Source: an uncultured Ruminococcus sp.
GTDB taxonomy: Bacteria; Bacillota; Clostridia; Oscillospirales; Ruminococcaceae
Length of the DNA stretch: 64,000 bases
Assembly: GCA_946413815.1 (NCBI GenBank)
Contig: CAMKMD010000006.1
Location: forward strand, 1 to 64,000
Direction: 5' to 3'
Part shown: piece by piece, positions 18,576 to 26,836 of the stretch
Layout: every line of letters starts with the position of its first letter
Position numbering within the stretch: position 1 is the stretch's first letter
The notes under the pieces: model-generated
The model's database searches: none
Seen by the model: only the letters and a program-made list of their open reading frames with translations
What the model was told of the DNA's origin: nothing
Translations under genes and position numbers: made by a program

Positions 18576-18611
18576 AAAGATCCCCGCCGGCACATCCGAC
18601 TGGGGATCTTT
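18576..18611 (-). promoter_or_regulatory. Leader hairpin upstream of feoAB
   Basis: AAAGATCCCC and GGGGATCTTT form a 10-bp stem around a 16-nt loop, about 10 nt before the feoAB ribosome site and after its promoter. On the minus strand no T run follows, so it is more likely a leader or mRNA-stability element than a terminator. On the + strand a T5 run follows, but no + gene ends here. Confidence 0.55.
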
Positions 18612-18649
18612 TTATACTTTATACCGGTTTGTTTTACTACGCTAATGTT

Positions 18650-18678
18650 ATTGTAGCACAAGCATACTTATTTGTCAA
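18650..18678 (-). promoter_or_regulatory. Promoter of the feo operon
   Basis: TTGACA (18678-18673), 17-bp spacer, TACAAT (18655-18650). No classical Fur box was seen. The -35 lies only about 25 nt after the thiC stop and no terminator separates them, so some readthrough from thi is possible. Confidence 0.8.
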
Positions 18679-18700
18679 CACCGATATTATTGTAACTTAT

Positions 18701-20014
18701 TTATTTTTCTGTACAGAACTCTACCTTTTCGCCGTTAAGTATCATGTTGGTTGTTCTTACAGCACACATCTTACCGCACATTGAGCATGTATGACGTTCT
18801 GCTATAGGTGTGCTTTCGTAGTAGCGGCGTGCCTTTTCGGGGTCTATTGCTACCTTGAACATAGCCTCCCAGTCAAGTGCATGACGGGCTGCTGCCATTT
18901 CATTATCTGCATCTGTTGCATGAGGTATTCCCTTTGCGATATCTGCGGCGTGGGCTGCAATACGGCTGGCGATAATTCCTTCCTTTACATCATCAACATC
19001 AGGAAGTCTGAGGTGCTCGGCAGGAGTTACATAGCAGAGGAAGTCCGCGCCGTTTGCGGCTGCAATAGCGCCTCCGATAGCTGATGTGATGTGGTCATAG
19101 CCGGGAGCGATGTCTGTTACAAGAGGGCCGAGTACATAGAAGGGGGCGTTGTGACATATACGCTTCTGGAGCTTCATATTGGCAGCTATCTCATTCATTG
19201 CCATGTGACCGGGACCTTCTACCATGACCTGTACATTCTTTGCCCAGGCTCTCTCGGTAAGTGCGCCAAGTTCGATAAGCTCTGCGATCTGACCGGCATC
19301 GGTGGAATCATCGATACATCCCGGACGAAGCGCATCTCCGAGGCTGATAGTTACGTCATACTCCTGAAGGATGTCAAGAACCTCGTCGTAGTACTCATAG
19401 AAGGGGTTTTCGTTTCCGGTCATCATCATCCATGCAAAGAGAAGAGAACCTCCGCGGGAAACAATGTTCATCTTTCTCTTGTCACGCATGAAGGCCTCTA
19501 CTGCACGGCGGTTGATGCCGGCGTGTATGGTCATGAAGTCAACACCCTCTTCTGCGTGGGCTCTGACCACCTTGAGGAAATCCTTTGCTGTGATCTCGAG
19601 AAGATCCTTGTCAAGATAACCGATAGCGTCATACATAGGTACAGTGCCGATCATTGCAGGTGAGCGCTCTACAAGTCTCTTTCTGAATTCGTTTGTCTTT
19701 CCGTAGTTACTGAGATCCATTATGGCTTCTGCGCCGAAACTTATAGCCATATCCACCTTCTTCATCTCGATCTCATAATCCTTTACATCACCGGAGATAC
19801 CAAGGTTCACATTGATCTTGGTACGCATACGTGAACCAATACCCTCAGGGGATATGGACTTGTGATTTATGTTGCAGGGAATGGCAACCTCTCCTCTGGC
19901 AACCAGCTCACGGAGCTCCTCGGCGGGGATGTATTCCTTCTTTGCAACTGTTTCCATTTCGGGAGTGATGATGCCGAGCTTGGCTGCTTCCATCTGTGTT
20001 TTATAATTCTTCAT
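18701..20014 (-). CDS. thiC: Phosphomethylpyrimidine synthase
   Basis: Radical-SAM enzyme that rearranges aminoimidazole ribotide into HMP-P, the pyrimidine of thiamine. I use ATG 20014 ([14 protein letters not shown]), with GAAAGGAAT upstream, giving 437 aa; the ORF-track start at 20098 lies inside thiD. This is the short ThiC form without the N-terminal extension of enterobacteria. Family motifs include [23 protein letters not shown] and the C-terminal cluster motif [10 protein letters not shown] that holds the [4Fe-4S] cluster. It is the last gene of the thi operon, 16 nt after thiD. Confidence 0.97.
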   Translation of the reverse strand: MKNYKTQMEAAKLGIITPEMETVAKKEYIPAEELRELVARGEVAIPCNINHKSISPEGIGSRMRTKINVNLGISGDVKDYEIEMKKVDMAISFGAEAIMDLSNYGKTNEFRKRLVERSPAMIGTVPMYDAIGYLDKDLLEITAKDFLKVVRAHAEEGVDFMTIHAGINRRAVEAFMRDKRKMNIVSRGGSLLFAWMMMTGNENPFYEYYDEVLDILQEYDVTISLGDALRPGCIDDSTDAGQIAELIELGALTERAWAKNVQVMVEGPGHMAMNEIAANMKLQKRICHNAPFYVLGPLVTDIAPGYDHITSAIGGAIAAANGADFLCYVTPAEHLRLPDVDDVKEGIIASRIAAHAADIAKGIPHATDADNEMAAARHALDWEAMFKVAIDPEKARRYYESTPIAERHTCSMCGKMCAVRTTNMILNGEKVEFCTEK

Positions 20015-20030
20015 ATATTTATTCCTTTCG

Positions 20031-20828
20031 TTATTTCGCATATATGCTGTTGATATCGTAGGTATGATCAAGGGGGCCGCTGCCTTTTCCAAGATCAAGG
20101 CCGGCTTTTATGGCTCCTGTCAGGTATTCCTTTGCAAGCCTTACCGCCTCTTCAAGGCTATGGCCTTTGGCAAGGTTTGATGCTATGGCACTTGAGAGAG
20201 TGCAGCCGGTGCCGTGGGTATTGGGATTGTCGATACGTTCTGACTCGAACCATCTTATTCCCCTTCCGGTAGAGAGTACATCTGCTGCGTCGCATATGCT
20301 GTGGCCGCCCTTCACAAGGACTGAACAGCCGTATTTACTGTGGAGCATTAAAGCAGACTCCTCCATATCCCTGCGGTTCTTTATCTCTTTTCCGGTAAGA
20401 AGTTCAGCCTCCGGTATATTCGGGGTTATGACTGTACTTATCGGAAAGAGCAATTGTGTCATTCCGGCGACCGCCTCTGAGGTGCTGAGCTTTGATCCGC
20501 TCGTGGCGACCATTACCGGATCAAGCACGATGTTTGCAGCCTTATGCCTGTTAAGGCACTCTGCAATGACCTGTATCAGCACAGGTGAAGAGACCATACC
20601 GATTTTTACTGCATCTGGAAAGATGTCTTCAAATACAGCATTTATCTGATCGCGGAGAATATCAGGAAGTGTCTCCTGAACAGAACGTACTCCTGTGGTA
20701 TTCTGTGCTGTAAGAGCTGTGATAGCACTCATGGCAAATACGCCGTTCATGGTCATGGTCTTGATATCCGCCTGGATCCCGGCGCCGCCGGACGAATCGC
20801 TTCCGGCGATAGTAAGAGCTGTCCTCAT
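20031..20828 (-). CDS. thiD: Hydroxymethylpyrimidine/phosphomethylpyrimidine kinase
   Basis: Phosphorylates HMP and HMP-P to HMP-PP, the pyrimidine donor for ThiE. The 265-aa ribokinase-fold protein shows [18 protein letters not shown] at the N-terminus, DPVMVATSG in the middle and the anion-hole motif [14 protein letters not shown] near residues 204-217, with the catalytic Asp just before it in the family pattern. Start and the thiE stop share one base. Standard length. Confidence 0.97.
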   Translation of the reverse strand: MRTALTIAGSDSSGGAGIQADIKTMTMNGVFAMSAITALTAQNTTGVRSVQETLPDILRDQINAVFEDIFPDAVKIGMVSSPVLIQVIAECLNRHKAANIVLDPVMVATSGSKLSTSEAVAGMTQLLFPISTVITPNIPEAELLTGKEIKNRRDMEESALMLHSKYGCSVLVKGGHSICDAADVLSTGRGIRWFESERIDNPNTHGTGCTLSSAIASNLAKGHSLEEAVRLAKEYLTGAIKAGLDLGKGSGPLDHTYDINSIYAK

Positions 20829-21478
20829 CAGCGGATACCTCCTCTTGTAAGAAGGGAAACTGCAGCTTTCAGATTCTTCGCTGCTGAGCGGATATCTTTC
20901 GCTCCGAAAAGCGAGGACACTACTGCGATCCCAGCCATACCGCCCCCCGACAGATCCGAAAGATTGCTCTCTGTTATACCTCCTATGGCTACTGAAGGGA
21001 TATCAACACTGCCGCATATCTCACGCAGCTGTGCTGTTGTGATCCTTATTGCATTTGTTTTTGTCGGCGACGGAAAAACTGCACCAACGCCAAGATAATC
21101 CGCACCTTCATTATATGCTTTCAGTGCCTGTCCGGGAGTTTTTGCCGTTGCTCCTATGATAAAACTCTCCCCGGCATAAGCTCTTATCTCAGTTACTGCC
21201 GTGTCTTCTATGCCTACATGAACTCCGTCTGCACCGGATTCAACAGCAGCTTTATAGTCGTCATTGATTATCAGGGGTACTCCGTACTCCTCACAGAGCT
21301 TTTTTACTCTGTATGACTCCTCTGTTAACTGCTCAGTAGTTAGCCCTTTTTCCCGGAGCTGAAGTATTGTTACTCCCCCTTCGAGCGCCTCCCTGATGCA
21401 GGAGTAAAAATCTCTGTCACCTATGCACTTCCTGTCTGTGACAGCATACAGAAGGAGCTGTTCACGTTTTATATTCAT
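20828..21478 (-). CDS. thiE: Thiamine-phosphate synthase
   Basis: Couples HMP-PP with the carboxythiazole phosphate to make thiamine phosphate. The 216-aa TIM-barrel protein has the expected [33 protein letters not shown] and [15 protein letters not shown] motifs, with SVAIGGI binding the phosphate. Its start overlaps the tenI stop by 17 nt, with GGAGAGG upstream. Distinguished from the neighbouring tenI by the intact pyrophosphate-binding residues. Confidence 0.96.
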   Translation of the reverse strand: MNIKREQLLLYAVTDRKCIGDRDFYSCIREALEGGVTILQLREKGLTTEQLTEESYRVKKLCEEYGVPLIINDDYKAAVESGADGVHVGIEDTAVTEIRAYAGESFIIGATAKTPGQALKAYNEGADYLGVGAVFPSPTKTNAIRITTAQLREICGSVDIPSVAIGGITESNLSDLSGGGMAGIAVVSSLFGAKDIRSAAKNLKAAVSLLTRGGIR

Positions 21479-22067
21479 TCATACCTCTCCTTAATCCGGC
21501 AATATATCCGGCTTCATCTTCACTTGTCATAAGACTGCTCATCACGCATATTCCTGCTGCACCTGCTTCAATTATGCTCCCGGCATTTTCGGGAGTTATA
21601 CCGCCTATGGCATAGACAGGTATGCTGACTGATGAGCAGACCTCACGCAGGAAGCTGAGGCCTCTGCCGGGCAGGCCTGCTTTGCAGTCCGTTTCAAAAA
21701 TATGGCCGGCTGTCTGATATGTCGTGCCGAGGGATACTGCCTCCTGCGCCTCTGCCGCCGAGTGTACAGATACACCTAAAACCGGATATCTGTCCCTGTC
21801 TGCAAACTCTCTGAGAAGCGGCAGCGGAAGATGCAGCGCCCCGCCATAAGACGGGTATGTATGACTGACAAAACTGACGCCTGTACCGGCACATATTTCA
21901 GAGATACGCTTTGCAAGCTCTTTGTATTCAGCCGGCGGAAGATCCTTTTCCCTTAGAATGACCGCATCTGCTCCGGCTTCACATATTCTTCTTATACGCC
22001 CGGTAAAATCGTCCCTGCAGAGCAGACGGTTTGTTACACATATTATCTTACACATAAAGGTAATCAT
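21462..22067 (-). CDS. tenI: Thiazole tautomerase TenI
   Basis: TenI aromatises the thiazole made by ThiG so that ThiE can use it. The 201-aa ThiE-like barrel carries the TenI signature GHIFETDCKAGLPGRG and a VHSAAEAQEA stretch, close to the Bacillus TenI pattern, and lacks the ThiE motif LQLREKG (it has VILREKDL). It sits between thiH and thiE. The true start may be the internal ATG at 22055 (MCKIICVTNR), which overlaps the thiH stop; neither ATG has a strong ribosome site, which suggests translational coupling. Confidence 0.88.
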   Translation of the reverse strand: MITFMCKIICVTNRLLCRDDFTGRIRRICEAGADAVILREKDLPPAEYKELAKRISEICAGTGVSFVSHTYPSYGGALHLPLPLLREFADRDRYPVLGVSVHSAAEAQEAVSLGTTYQTAGHIFETDCKAGLPGRGLSFLREVCSSVSIPVYAIGGITPENAGSIIEAGAAGICVMSSLMTSEDEAGYIAGLRRGMNEYKT

Positions 22068-23298
22068 TCAGGACAGGCTGTAAGCCCTCTTCGGACATAT
22101 CCTTGTACATCTGTGCAAAGCTTCGGCTGTCGTTTATCTCGAACTGCTCATCGCCCTCTGCTTCGCTCTCCTTACCGGTGTATTTGCTCTCATGGTCTCC
22201 TATACCGGTTGATACACCTGCACTGATCTTAGTCGCGGCTATCTTAACTATTCCGTTGCGGAACTCCTCGCTCTCACGTGAGGAAACGGTTATACCCGCA
22301 AAAGGCAGGAACATCCTGTATGCGCAGAGGATCTGGCAGAGCTCACGCTCGTGCACATCAAGAGGATTTATTGTCTCGTTGTTTATGATAGGTCTCAGTC
22401 TCGGACAGGAAAGGCTTACCTCGGCATGAGGATACTTGCGCTGGAGGTAGTATACATGAAGCGCAGAGGCAAGAGCATCCTTTCGGAAATCTGACAGACC
22501 GAGAAGAGCCGAACAGGCTATACCGCGCATACCGCCCATGAGAGCTCTCTCCTGAGCTTCAAAACGGTAGGGCCATACTCTCTTGTGGCCCGCAAGATGG
22601 AGCTGTTCATATCTAACCGGATCATAGGTTTCCTGGAAGACTGTTACATAGTCTACTCCGCATTCATGCAGGTAGCGGTAATCTTCTGTATTCATCGGAT
22701 ATACCTCTATACCCACCATGCGGAAATACTTCCTTGCAAGCTTGCAGGCCTCGCCAATGTACCTGACATCGCTCTGAGCACGGCTCTCACCAGTCAGAAG
22801 AAGTATCTCCTCCATGCCGCTGTCTGCTATCACCTTCATCTCATGCTCGATCTGCTCCATGGAGAGCTTCATACGGCGTATATGATTATAGCAGTTGAAG
22901 CCGCAATAGACACAGTAGTTCTCACAGTAGTTAGCGATATACAGTGGGGTGAACAGGTAGACGGTGTTGCCGAAGTGCTTACGTGTTTCAAGCCTTGCAC
23001 GCTCTGCCATCTGTTCGAGGAACGGTGCTGCAGCCGGCGACAGAAGAGCTTTGAGGTCATCAACAGAGATATTCTCATGCTGAAGCGCCCTGTGTACATC
23101 AGCGGCGGTGTACTGCGAGTAGTCGTAATTCTCTACCTGAGACATCACCTTATCACGGATATCGGATGATATCTGCTCCATGTCCGGAAGATAGGCCATA
23201 TGATCGGTACGGCTGGACGGATCGGTCTCCAGACGGTGCTTTCGTTCGAGGGCTTCGGATGAAAGCTCGTCCGAGTCTATATAGAAATGATTCTCCAT
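22048..23298 (-). CDS. thiH: 2-iminoacetate synthase
   Basis: Radical-SAM tyrosine lyase that supplies dehydroglycine for thiazole synthesis, the oxygen-independent alternative to ThiO. The start is ATG 23298 (MENHFYIDSDEL), with GAGGTG 5-6 nt upstream, giving 416 aa; the ORF-track extension into thiG is not needed. The SAM [4Fe-4S] motif is YCENYCVYCGF, followed by LLLTGESR and the ThiH-type C-terminal domain with LSCPRLRPI and SAGVSTGIGDH. It begins 10 nt after the thiG stop. Confidence 0.96.
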   Translation of the reverse strand: MENHFYIDSDELSSEALERKHRLETDPSSRTDHMAYLPDMEQISSDIRDKVMSQVENYDYSQYTAADVHRALQHENISVDDLKALLSPAAAPFLEQMAERARLETRKHFGNTVYLFTPLYIANYCENYCVYCGFNCYNHIRRMKLSMEQIEHEMKVIADSGMEEILLLTGESRAQSDVRYIGEACKLARKYFRMVGIEVYPMNTEDYRYLHECGVDYVTVFQETYDPVRYEQLHLAGHKRVWPYRFEAQERALMGGMRGIACSALLGLSDFRKDALASALHVYYLQRKYPHAEVSLSCPRLRPIINNETINPLDVHERELCQILCAYRMFLPFAGITVSSRESEEFRNGIVKIAATKISAGVSTGIGDHESKYTGKESEAEGDEQFEINDSRSFAQMYKDMSEEGLQPVLNDYLYV

Positions 23299-23308
23299 AG
23301 CGCTCACC

Positions 23309-24082
23309 TCAGTCCCTGAGGAATCCGGTAAGAGTATCAGAGGGGGCACCGCCGCGCATGAGAACTCTTCCGAGGCCGGAAAGGTAGGCCTTTCTTCCGG
23401 CTTCGACAGCCTGACGGAAGGCGTCCGCCATTACGGGAAGATCGCCGGCCGTGGCAAGAGCGGTATTGCACATTACTGCAGCCGCACCCATCTCCATAGC
23501 CTCGCAGGCCTGTGAAGGACGGCCTATGCCTGCGTCCACGATTATGGGAAGGTCTATCTCGTCGATAAGTATCTGTATGAAATCCTTTGTTGCAAGTCCC
23601 TTGTTGGAGCCTATAGGAGATGCAAGAGGCATTACAGATGCAGCTCCGGCGTTAACAAGGTCGCGGGCAGTATTAAGGTCGGGATACATATAAGGCATTA
23701 CAATGAAGCCTTCCTTTGAGAGTATCTCTGTAGCACGGACAGTCTCTGCGTTGTCAGGAAGAAGATACTTTGTATCCCGCATTATCTCGACCTTGACAAA
23801 ATCACCGCAGCCGAGCTCTCTGGCAAGACGGGCTATACGCACGGCCTCGTCTGCGTTTCTTGCACCGGAGGTATTGGGAAGGAGAGTAACTCCCTCCGGG
23901 ATATAGTCAAGGATATTCTCATGCTCTTTTGTCTGTGCACGGCGTACTGCTAGAGTTATAAGCTCCGCTCCTGCATACTTCACTGCCGCTTCGATAAGAG
24001 AAAGTGAATACTTTCCCGAGCCGAGAATAAAGCGGGAGCTGAATTCATGCCCGCCTATTAAAAGTTTGTCGTTTGTGTTCAT
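23309..24082 (-). CDS. thiG: Thiazole synthase
   Basis: Condenses deoxyxylulose phosphate, dehydroglycine and the ThiS thiocarboxylate into the thiazole phosphate. The 257-aa TIM-barrel protein has FILGSGKY at the N-terminus, [37 protein letters not shown] and [22 protein letters not shown], all typical of ThiG. The Schiff-base Lys is probably the one in DFVKVEIM. It is 21 nt after thiF. Confidence 0.97.
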   Translation of the reverse strand: MNTNDKLLIGGHEFSSRFILGSGKYSLSLIEAAVKYAGAELITLAVRRAQTKEHENILDYIPEGVTLLPNTSGARNADEAVRIARLARELGCGDFVKVEIMRDTKYLLPDNAETVRATEILSKEGFIVMPYMYPDLNTARDLVNAGAASVMPLASPIGSNKGLATKDFIQILIDEIDLPIIVDAGIGRPSQACEAMEMGAAAVMCNTALATAGDLPVMADAFRQAVEAGRKAYLSGLGRVLMRGGAPSDTLTGFLRD

Positions 24083-24103
24083 TATTATCCTTCTTTCATT
24101 GAT

Positions 24104-24739
24104 TCAGCATTCAGTCTCGCCGGATATCAGACGTATTATCATATGAGCCTGATGTGCGGCGCAGACCAGCACTCTTGAAGCAAAAAGGCCTTCGCCCTCT
24201 GCTACACCATTCACTTCGTCGCCGCAGAGATAAAACCTTCCGGCAACTCTGCGTGTATGTATCAGGTTTGCCGAAAAGGTTCCGGCCATACCTGACCCGG
24301 CTACAATATACTTGTCCGGGTAAGTCTCCAGTACGGTGTTGACGAGCATCGCTTTCTGGTCAGCTTTATCAAAGGCCTCACAGATGAATTTCTCGTCTTT
24401 CAGCATAGACGGGATGTTGTCCGGAGTGAGCTTTACTGTGTCTGCTGTTATATGGCAGTACGGAGCTATCCGGGAAAGAGTCTGCTCAAGAGCCTCCGTT
24501 TTCGGTATGCCTAACTGGTCGGGGAAATACTGCTGCCGGTTGAGGTTTGAGATATCGACCTTGTCAAAGTCGATGATGTGCAGTCTTCCGACACCCGCCC
24601 TTGCAAGCGCTATCGATATGTTGGAGCCGAGACCGCCGAGGCCGCATACAGCAACAGAGGCCTCTGAAAGCTTCTTCTGCATATCAGTTCCGTGCCGTTC
24701 CGCAAGTGCTGCGAACATTTCTTCTTTTGATGGTATCAT
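24104..24739 (-). CDS. thiF: Sulfur carrier protein adenylyltransferase ThiF
   Basis: Activates the C-terminal GlyGly of ThiS by adenylation. The ORF-track start at 24757 is a TTG; ATG 24739 has GGAGG 8 nt upstream and gives 211 aa. The Rossmann nucleotide loop GLGGLGSN and the IDFDKVDISNLNRQQY stretch are typical of E1-like enzymes. It is the short ThiF form without the CxxC zinc motifs of E. coli ThiF, as in many Clostridia. It abuts the thiS stop. Confidence 0.93.
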   Translation of the reverse strand: MIPSKEEMFAALAERHGTDMQKKLSEASVAVCGLGGLGSNISIALARAGVGRLHIIDFDKVDISNLNRQQYFPDQLGIPKTEALEQTLSRIAPYCHITADTVKLTPDNIPSMLKDEKFICEAFDKADQKAMLVNTVLETYPDKYIVAGSGMAGTFSANLIHTRRVAGRFYLCGDEVNGVAEGEGLFASRVLVCAAHQAHMIIRLISGETEC

Positions 24740-24740
24740 A

Positions 24741-24935
24741 TCAGCCGCCTCCGACAAAGCCTACTATCTCAACGCTGTCTCCATCCTTTACGACAGTATC
24801 ATTATACTTTGCTTTAGGGACGATATCAAGATTCAGCTCGACAGCCACTCTTTCCGGCTTATATCCGCCGTCAAGAACGAGCTGTGCTATGGTCTTTCCG
24901 GCCGCTTCATGCTCCTTGCCGTTTATCTTTACCAT
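24741..24935 (-). CDS. thiS: Sulfur carrier protein ThiS
   Basis: A 64-aa ubiquitin-fold protein ending in GlyGly(Gly), the group that is adenylated by ThiF and turned into the thiocarboxylate sulfur donor for thiazole. VAVELNLDIVPK and GDSVEIVGFVGGG are typical. It is the first gene after the TPP riboswitch, with AAAGGAGG 6-7 nt before the ATG. Confidence 0.96.
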   Translation of the reverse strand: MVKINGKEHEAAGKTIAQLVLDGGYKPERVAVELNLDIVPKAKYNDTVVKDGDSVEIVGFVGGG

Positions 24936-24953
24936 ATTCTACCTCCTTTACAC

Positions 24954-24991
24954 AAAAAGGCGGAAACTGCCGGGATATGGCAGCTTCCGCC
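24954..24991 (-). terminator. Riboswitch-controlled terminator of the thi operon
   Basis: GGCGGAAGCTGCC and GGCAGTTTCCGCC form a 13-bp stem followed by TTTTTGTG on the minus strand, between the TPP aptamer and thiS. This is the expression platform: TPP binding should favour this stem and stop transcription. Confidence 0.92.
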
Positions 24992-25002
24992 GAAGTTACT
25001 TC

Positions 25003-25083
25003 TTTCCCTACGTTGGCATTATCCAAATCAGGTTACAGGTCGGAGACTCATTCGTCTCCCTCTCAGCCCGTCTACGAGCTCCC
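25003..25083 (-). ncRNA. TPP riboswitch (thi-box aptamer)
   Basis: The minus strand shows the conserved elements in order: GGGAGC, ACGGGCTGAGAGGGAGAC (the CUGAGA pyrimidine-sensing core), GACCTGTAACCTGATTTGGA, TAATGCCAACGTAGGGAA. The pattern is that of the class-wide thi box, and the downstream thiamine genes agree with it. Confidence 0.97.
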
Positions 25084-25115
25084 TTTATATATAGGTCATA
25101 TACCGACCTTTGAAT

Positions 25116-25144
25116 ATTTTACCACAATCATAACAGAATTGCAA
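25116..25144 (-). promoter_or_regulatory. Promoter of the thi operon
   Basis: TTGCAA (25144-25139), 17-bp spacer, TAAAAT (25121-25116), about 32 nt upstream of the aptamer. Confidence 0.7.
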
Positions 25145-25172
25145 TAGCCGGCAATATAATTTTTTCTTCAAA

Positions 25173-25634
25173 CTATTTACAGACCTTCTTTTCCATATAG
25201 TCATAGCACAGCTTGTCACCGTTTTCGGTATCTATCATGAAAAATCCGGTAGATGTATAGCCGCGTTTCAGGTAGATACCCTTCGCAGGCAATGATGCGG
25301 AAAGCTCTATCCTGTCGTACTCAGCTGTTACAGGTGCTTCTGCATGGTCAAGAAGTTCTCTCCCGTAGCCTCTCCCCTGGTATTCAGGCAGGACAAACAG
25401 ACGGTTTATCTCACAGCCGTTCACAGTAACAGTTCCGGCGTATGAGCCGTCCCCGGTCACAAGCAGCCAGACATTTTCTTCTTCGATATCTTTTACGATA
25501 TGCTCCTGTGAGTGATGGGCAAGAAAGAAACTTACCGCACCCTCAGGATAATAATGCGGGTAAACTGCTGAGATAGTCTCTGCTGCTATCTTTTTTACGA
25601 TATCTGCATCTTTTAGTTCTGCTTTAATTATCAT
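25173..25634 (-). CDS. GNAT-family N-acetyltransferase
   Basis: A 153-aa GNAT-fold protein. Motif A is NRLFVLPEYQGRGYGRELLDHAE (residues about 77-99), with the RGYG acetyl-CoA loop; the C-terminal strand KGIYLKRGYTSTGF follows. The substrate is unknown. It overlaps the end of the PAP2 gene by 11 nt and is the last gene of the cyclase-PAP2-GNAT unit. Confidence 0.88.
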   Translation of the reverse strand: MIIKAELKDADIVKKIAAETISAVYPHYYPEGAVSFFLAHHSQEHIVKDIEEENVWLLVTGDGSYAGTVTVNGCEINRLFVLPEYQGRGYGRELLDHAEAPVTAEYDRIELSASLPAKGIYLKRGYTSTGFFMIDTENGDKLCYDYMEKKVCK

Positions 25635-26181
25635 TTACAATCTTTCTTCTTTCCCTTCTCTCAAAGAAGGCAGCTGCTGCCTTGGCTGATACAGTGCCGA
25701 GTACAGCGCCGGCCAAAACATCTGTGGGGAAATGGACATAGAGATACATACGCGAGAATGCTATGAGATTGGCAAGTACCATTGCGGGGACTCCGAGCAT
25801 CTTGCTGTAGTGGAGAAGGGCTCCTGCTCCGGCAAAGCTCGCAATGGAATGGCCGGAGGGAAAAGAATAATCTTTCGGTATCTTGACAAGCATATCCTCC
25901 AGCGGGTCTATCCAGCAGGGGCGGTCACGGCGGATAAGGTTCTTCAGTACAAGGTTTCCGGCTACAAATCCTCCGGATATTGCAGCTATCATAACTGCGC
26001 CCGCTTTTCTTAGTTTCTCGCTAAGAAGAAGCATAGTGCTGAATGCCAGCCAGAATACGCCGAGGTCGCCAAAGCGTGTGACCCAGGGAATGAGCCTGTC
26101 CATGGTCTGACTGCGGTAGTGTTTCTGTATATAATCAAGTATGCCGAAATCGGAATGCTGTATGTTGATCTTCCTGATCAT
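25624..26181 (-). CDS. PAP2-family membrane phosphatase
   Basis: A 185-aa integral membrane phosphatase. The three PAP2 motifs are present: KNLIRRDRP (about 80-88), PSGH (about 108-111, with the catalytic His) and SRMYLYVHFPTDVLAG (about 143-158). About four to five helices surround them. Likely substrates are undecaprenyl diphosphate or phosphatidic/diacylglycerol phosphates; which one cannot be decided. It begins 1 nt after the cyclase stop. Confidence 0.92.
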   Translation of the reverse strand: MIRKINIQHSDFGILDYIQKHYRSQTMDRLIPWVTRFGDLGVFWLAFSTMLLLSEKLRKAGAVMIAAISGGFVAGNLVLKNLIRRDRPCWIDPLEDMLVKIPKDYSFPSGHSIASFAGAGALLHYSKMLGVPAMVLANLIAFSRMYLYVHFPTDVLAGAVLGTVSAKAAAAFFERRERRKIVNDN

Positions 26182-26182
26182 A

Positions 26183-26770
26183 TCAATCCTCCGTCATGAG
26201 AAATGCTCTGCAGGGTGCTCCGTCACAACCGGCAAGGTTCAGCGGCGCGGCACTAAGGAAATATCTTCCTTCTGATACTCCGTCAAGACAGAGCCCTTCG
26301 AGAAGAACGATGTCTTTTGAAAGAAGTATCACATGGACCTCCATCGGGGCACCCTCAGGTCCGAAGCTCTGGGAATCTATGCCAAGCAGGAGAACTCCGC
26401 TTCCAGCAAAGACTCGTGCGGCACCGGCAGTAACAACTGCTCCCCCTGCAATCAGTATGCGATCACCGGCTGAGAGCTTACGTGCTTCGGAAACGATATC
26501 CTCTGCATCTGCTCCCGTAAGATCACCTGTTCTTCGGCAGACATAGCAGGGGCCTACAAAGCTTTCAAGAGGTATCTGCTCGACTGTTCTGCCGTCACGC
26601 AGAAAATGAAAGGGAGAATCAATATGTGTTCCGTTGTGGACGCACATTGAAAGCTCAGACAGATTGTACATATCGCCCTCTGCTATACTCCTTGCAACAT
26701 TCCTCTGTGGTGAGGGGTCTCCCGGATATACGACGCAGGAAAAAACCTCCTGTGAGATGTCGATCAGCAT
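26183..26770 (-). CDS. Cyclase-family metal hydrolase (kynurenine formamidase-like)
   Basis: A 195-aa member of the cyclase/KynB family, soluble metal-dependent amidohydrolases. The metal-binding motif HNGTHIDSPFHF (residues about 45-56) is intact, with GIDSQSFG later. In the absence of other kynurenine genes, the true substrate is open; relatives also act on isatin and other amides. It leads a three-gene operon behind a promoter whose spacer holds a palindrome. Confidence 0.88.
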   Translation of the reverse strand: MLIDISQEVFSCVVYPGDPSPQRNVARSIAEGDMYNLSELSMCVHNGTHIDSPFHFLRDGRTVEQIPLESFVGPCYVCRRTGDLTGADAEDIVSEARKLSAGDRILIAGGAVVTAGAARVFAGSGVLLLGIDSQSFGPEGAPMEVHVILLSKDIVLLEGLCLDGVSEGRYFLSAAPLNLAGCDGAPCRAFLMTED

Positions 26771-26801
26771 ACCATACCTTCTTTCATAGTTTTATACTGA
26801 T

Positions 26802-26830
26802 ATTATACACCAAAACAGGAGGTTTTGCAA
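26802..26830 (-). promoter_or_regulatory. Promoter with operator-like palindrome for the cyclase-PAP2-GNAT unit
   Basis: TTGCAA (26830-26825), 17-bp spacer, TATAAT (26807-26802). The spacer contains CAAAAC-AGGAG-GTTTTG (26811-26827), an inverted repeat well placed for a repressor. It lies directly after the S41 gene stop at 26837. Confidence 0.7.
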
Positions 26831-26836
26831 TAGGTA

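Noticed and set aside
18576-18611. Possible + strand terminator
   Set aside because: A T run is present on the + strand, but no + strand gene ends nearby.
26183-26770. Naming the cyclase-family gene as kynurenine formamidase
   Set aside because: The metal motif fits the family, but no other kynurenine-pathway gene is present, so the substrate stays open.
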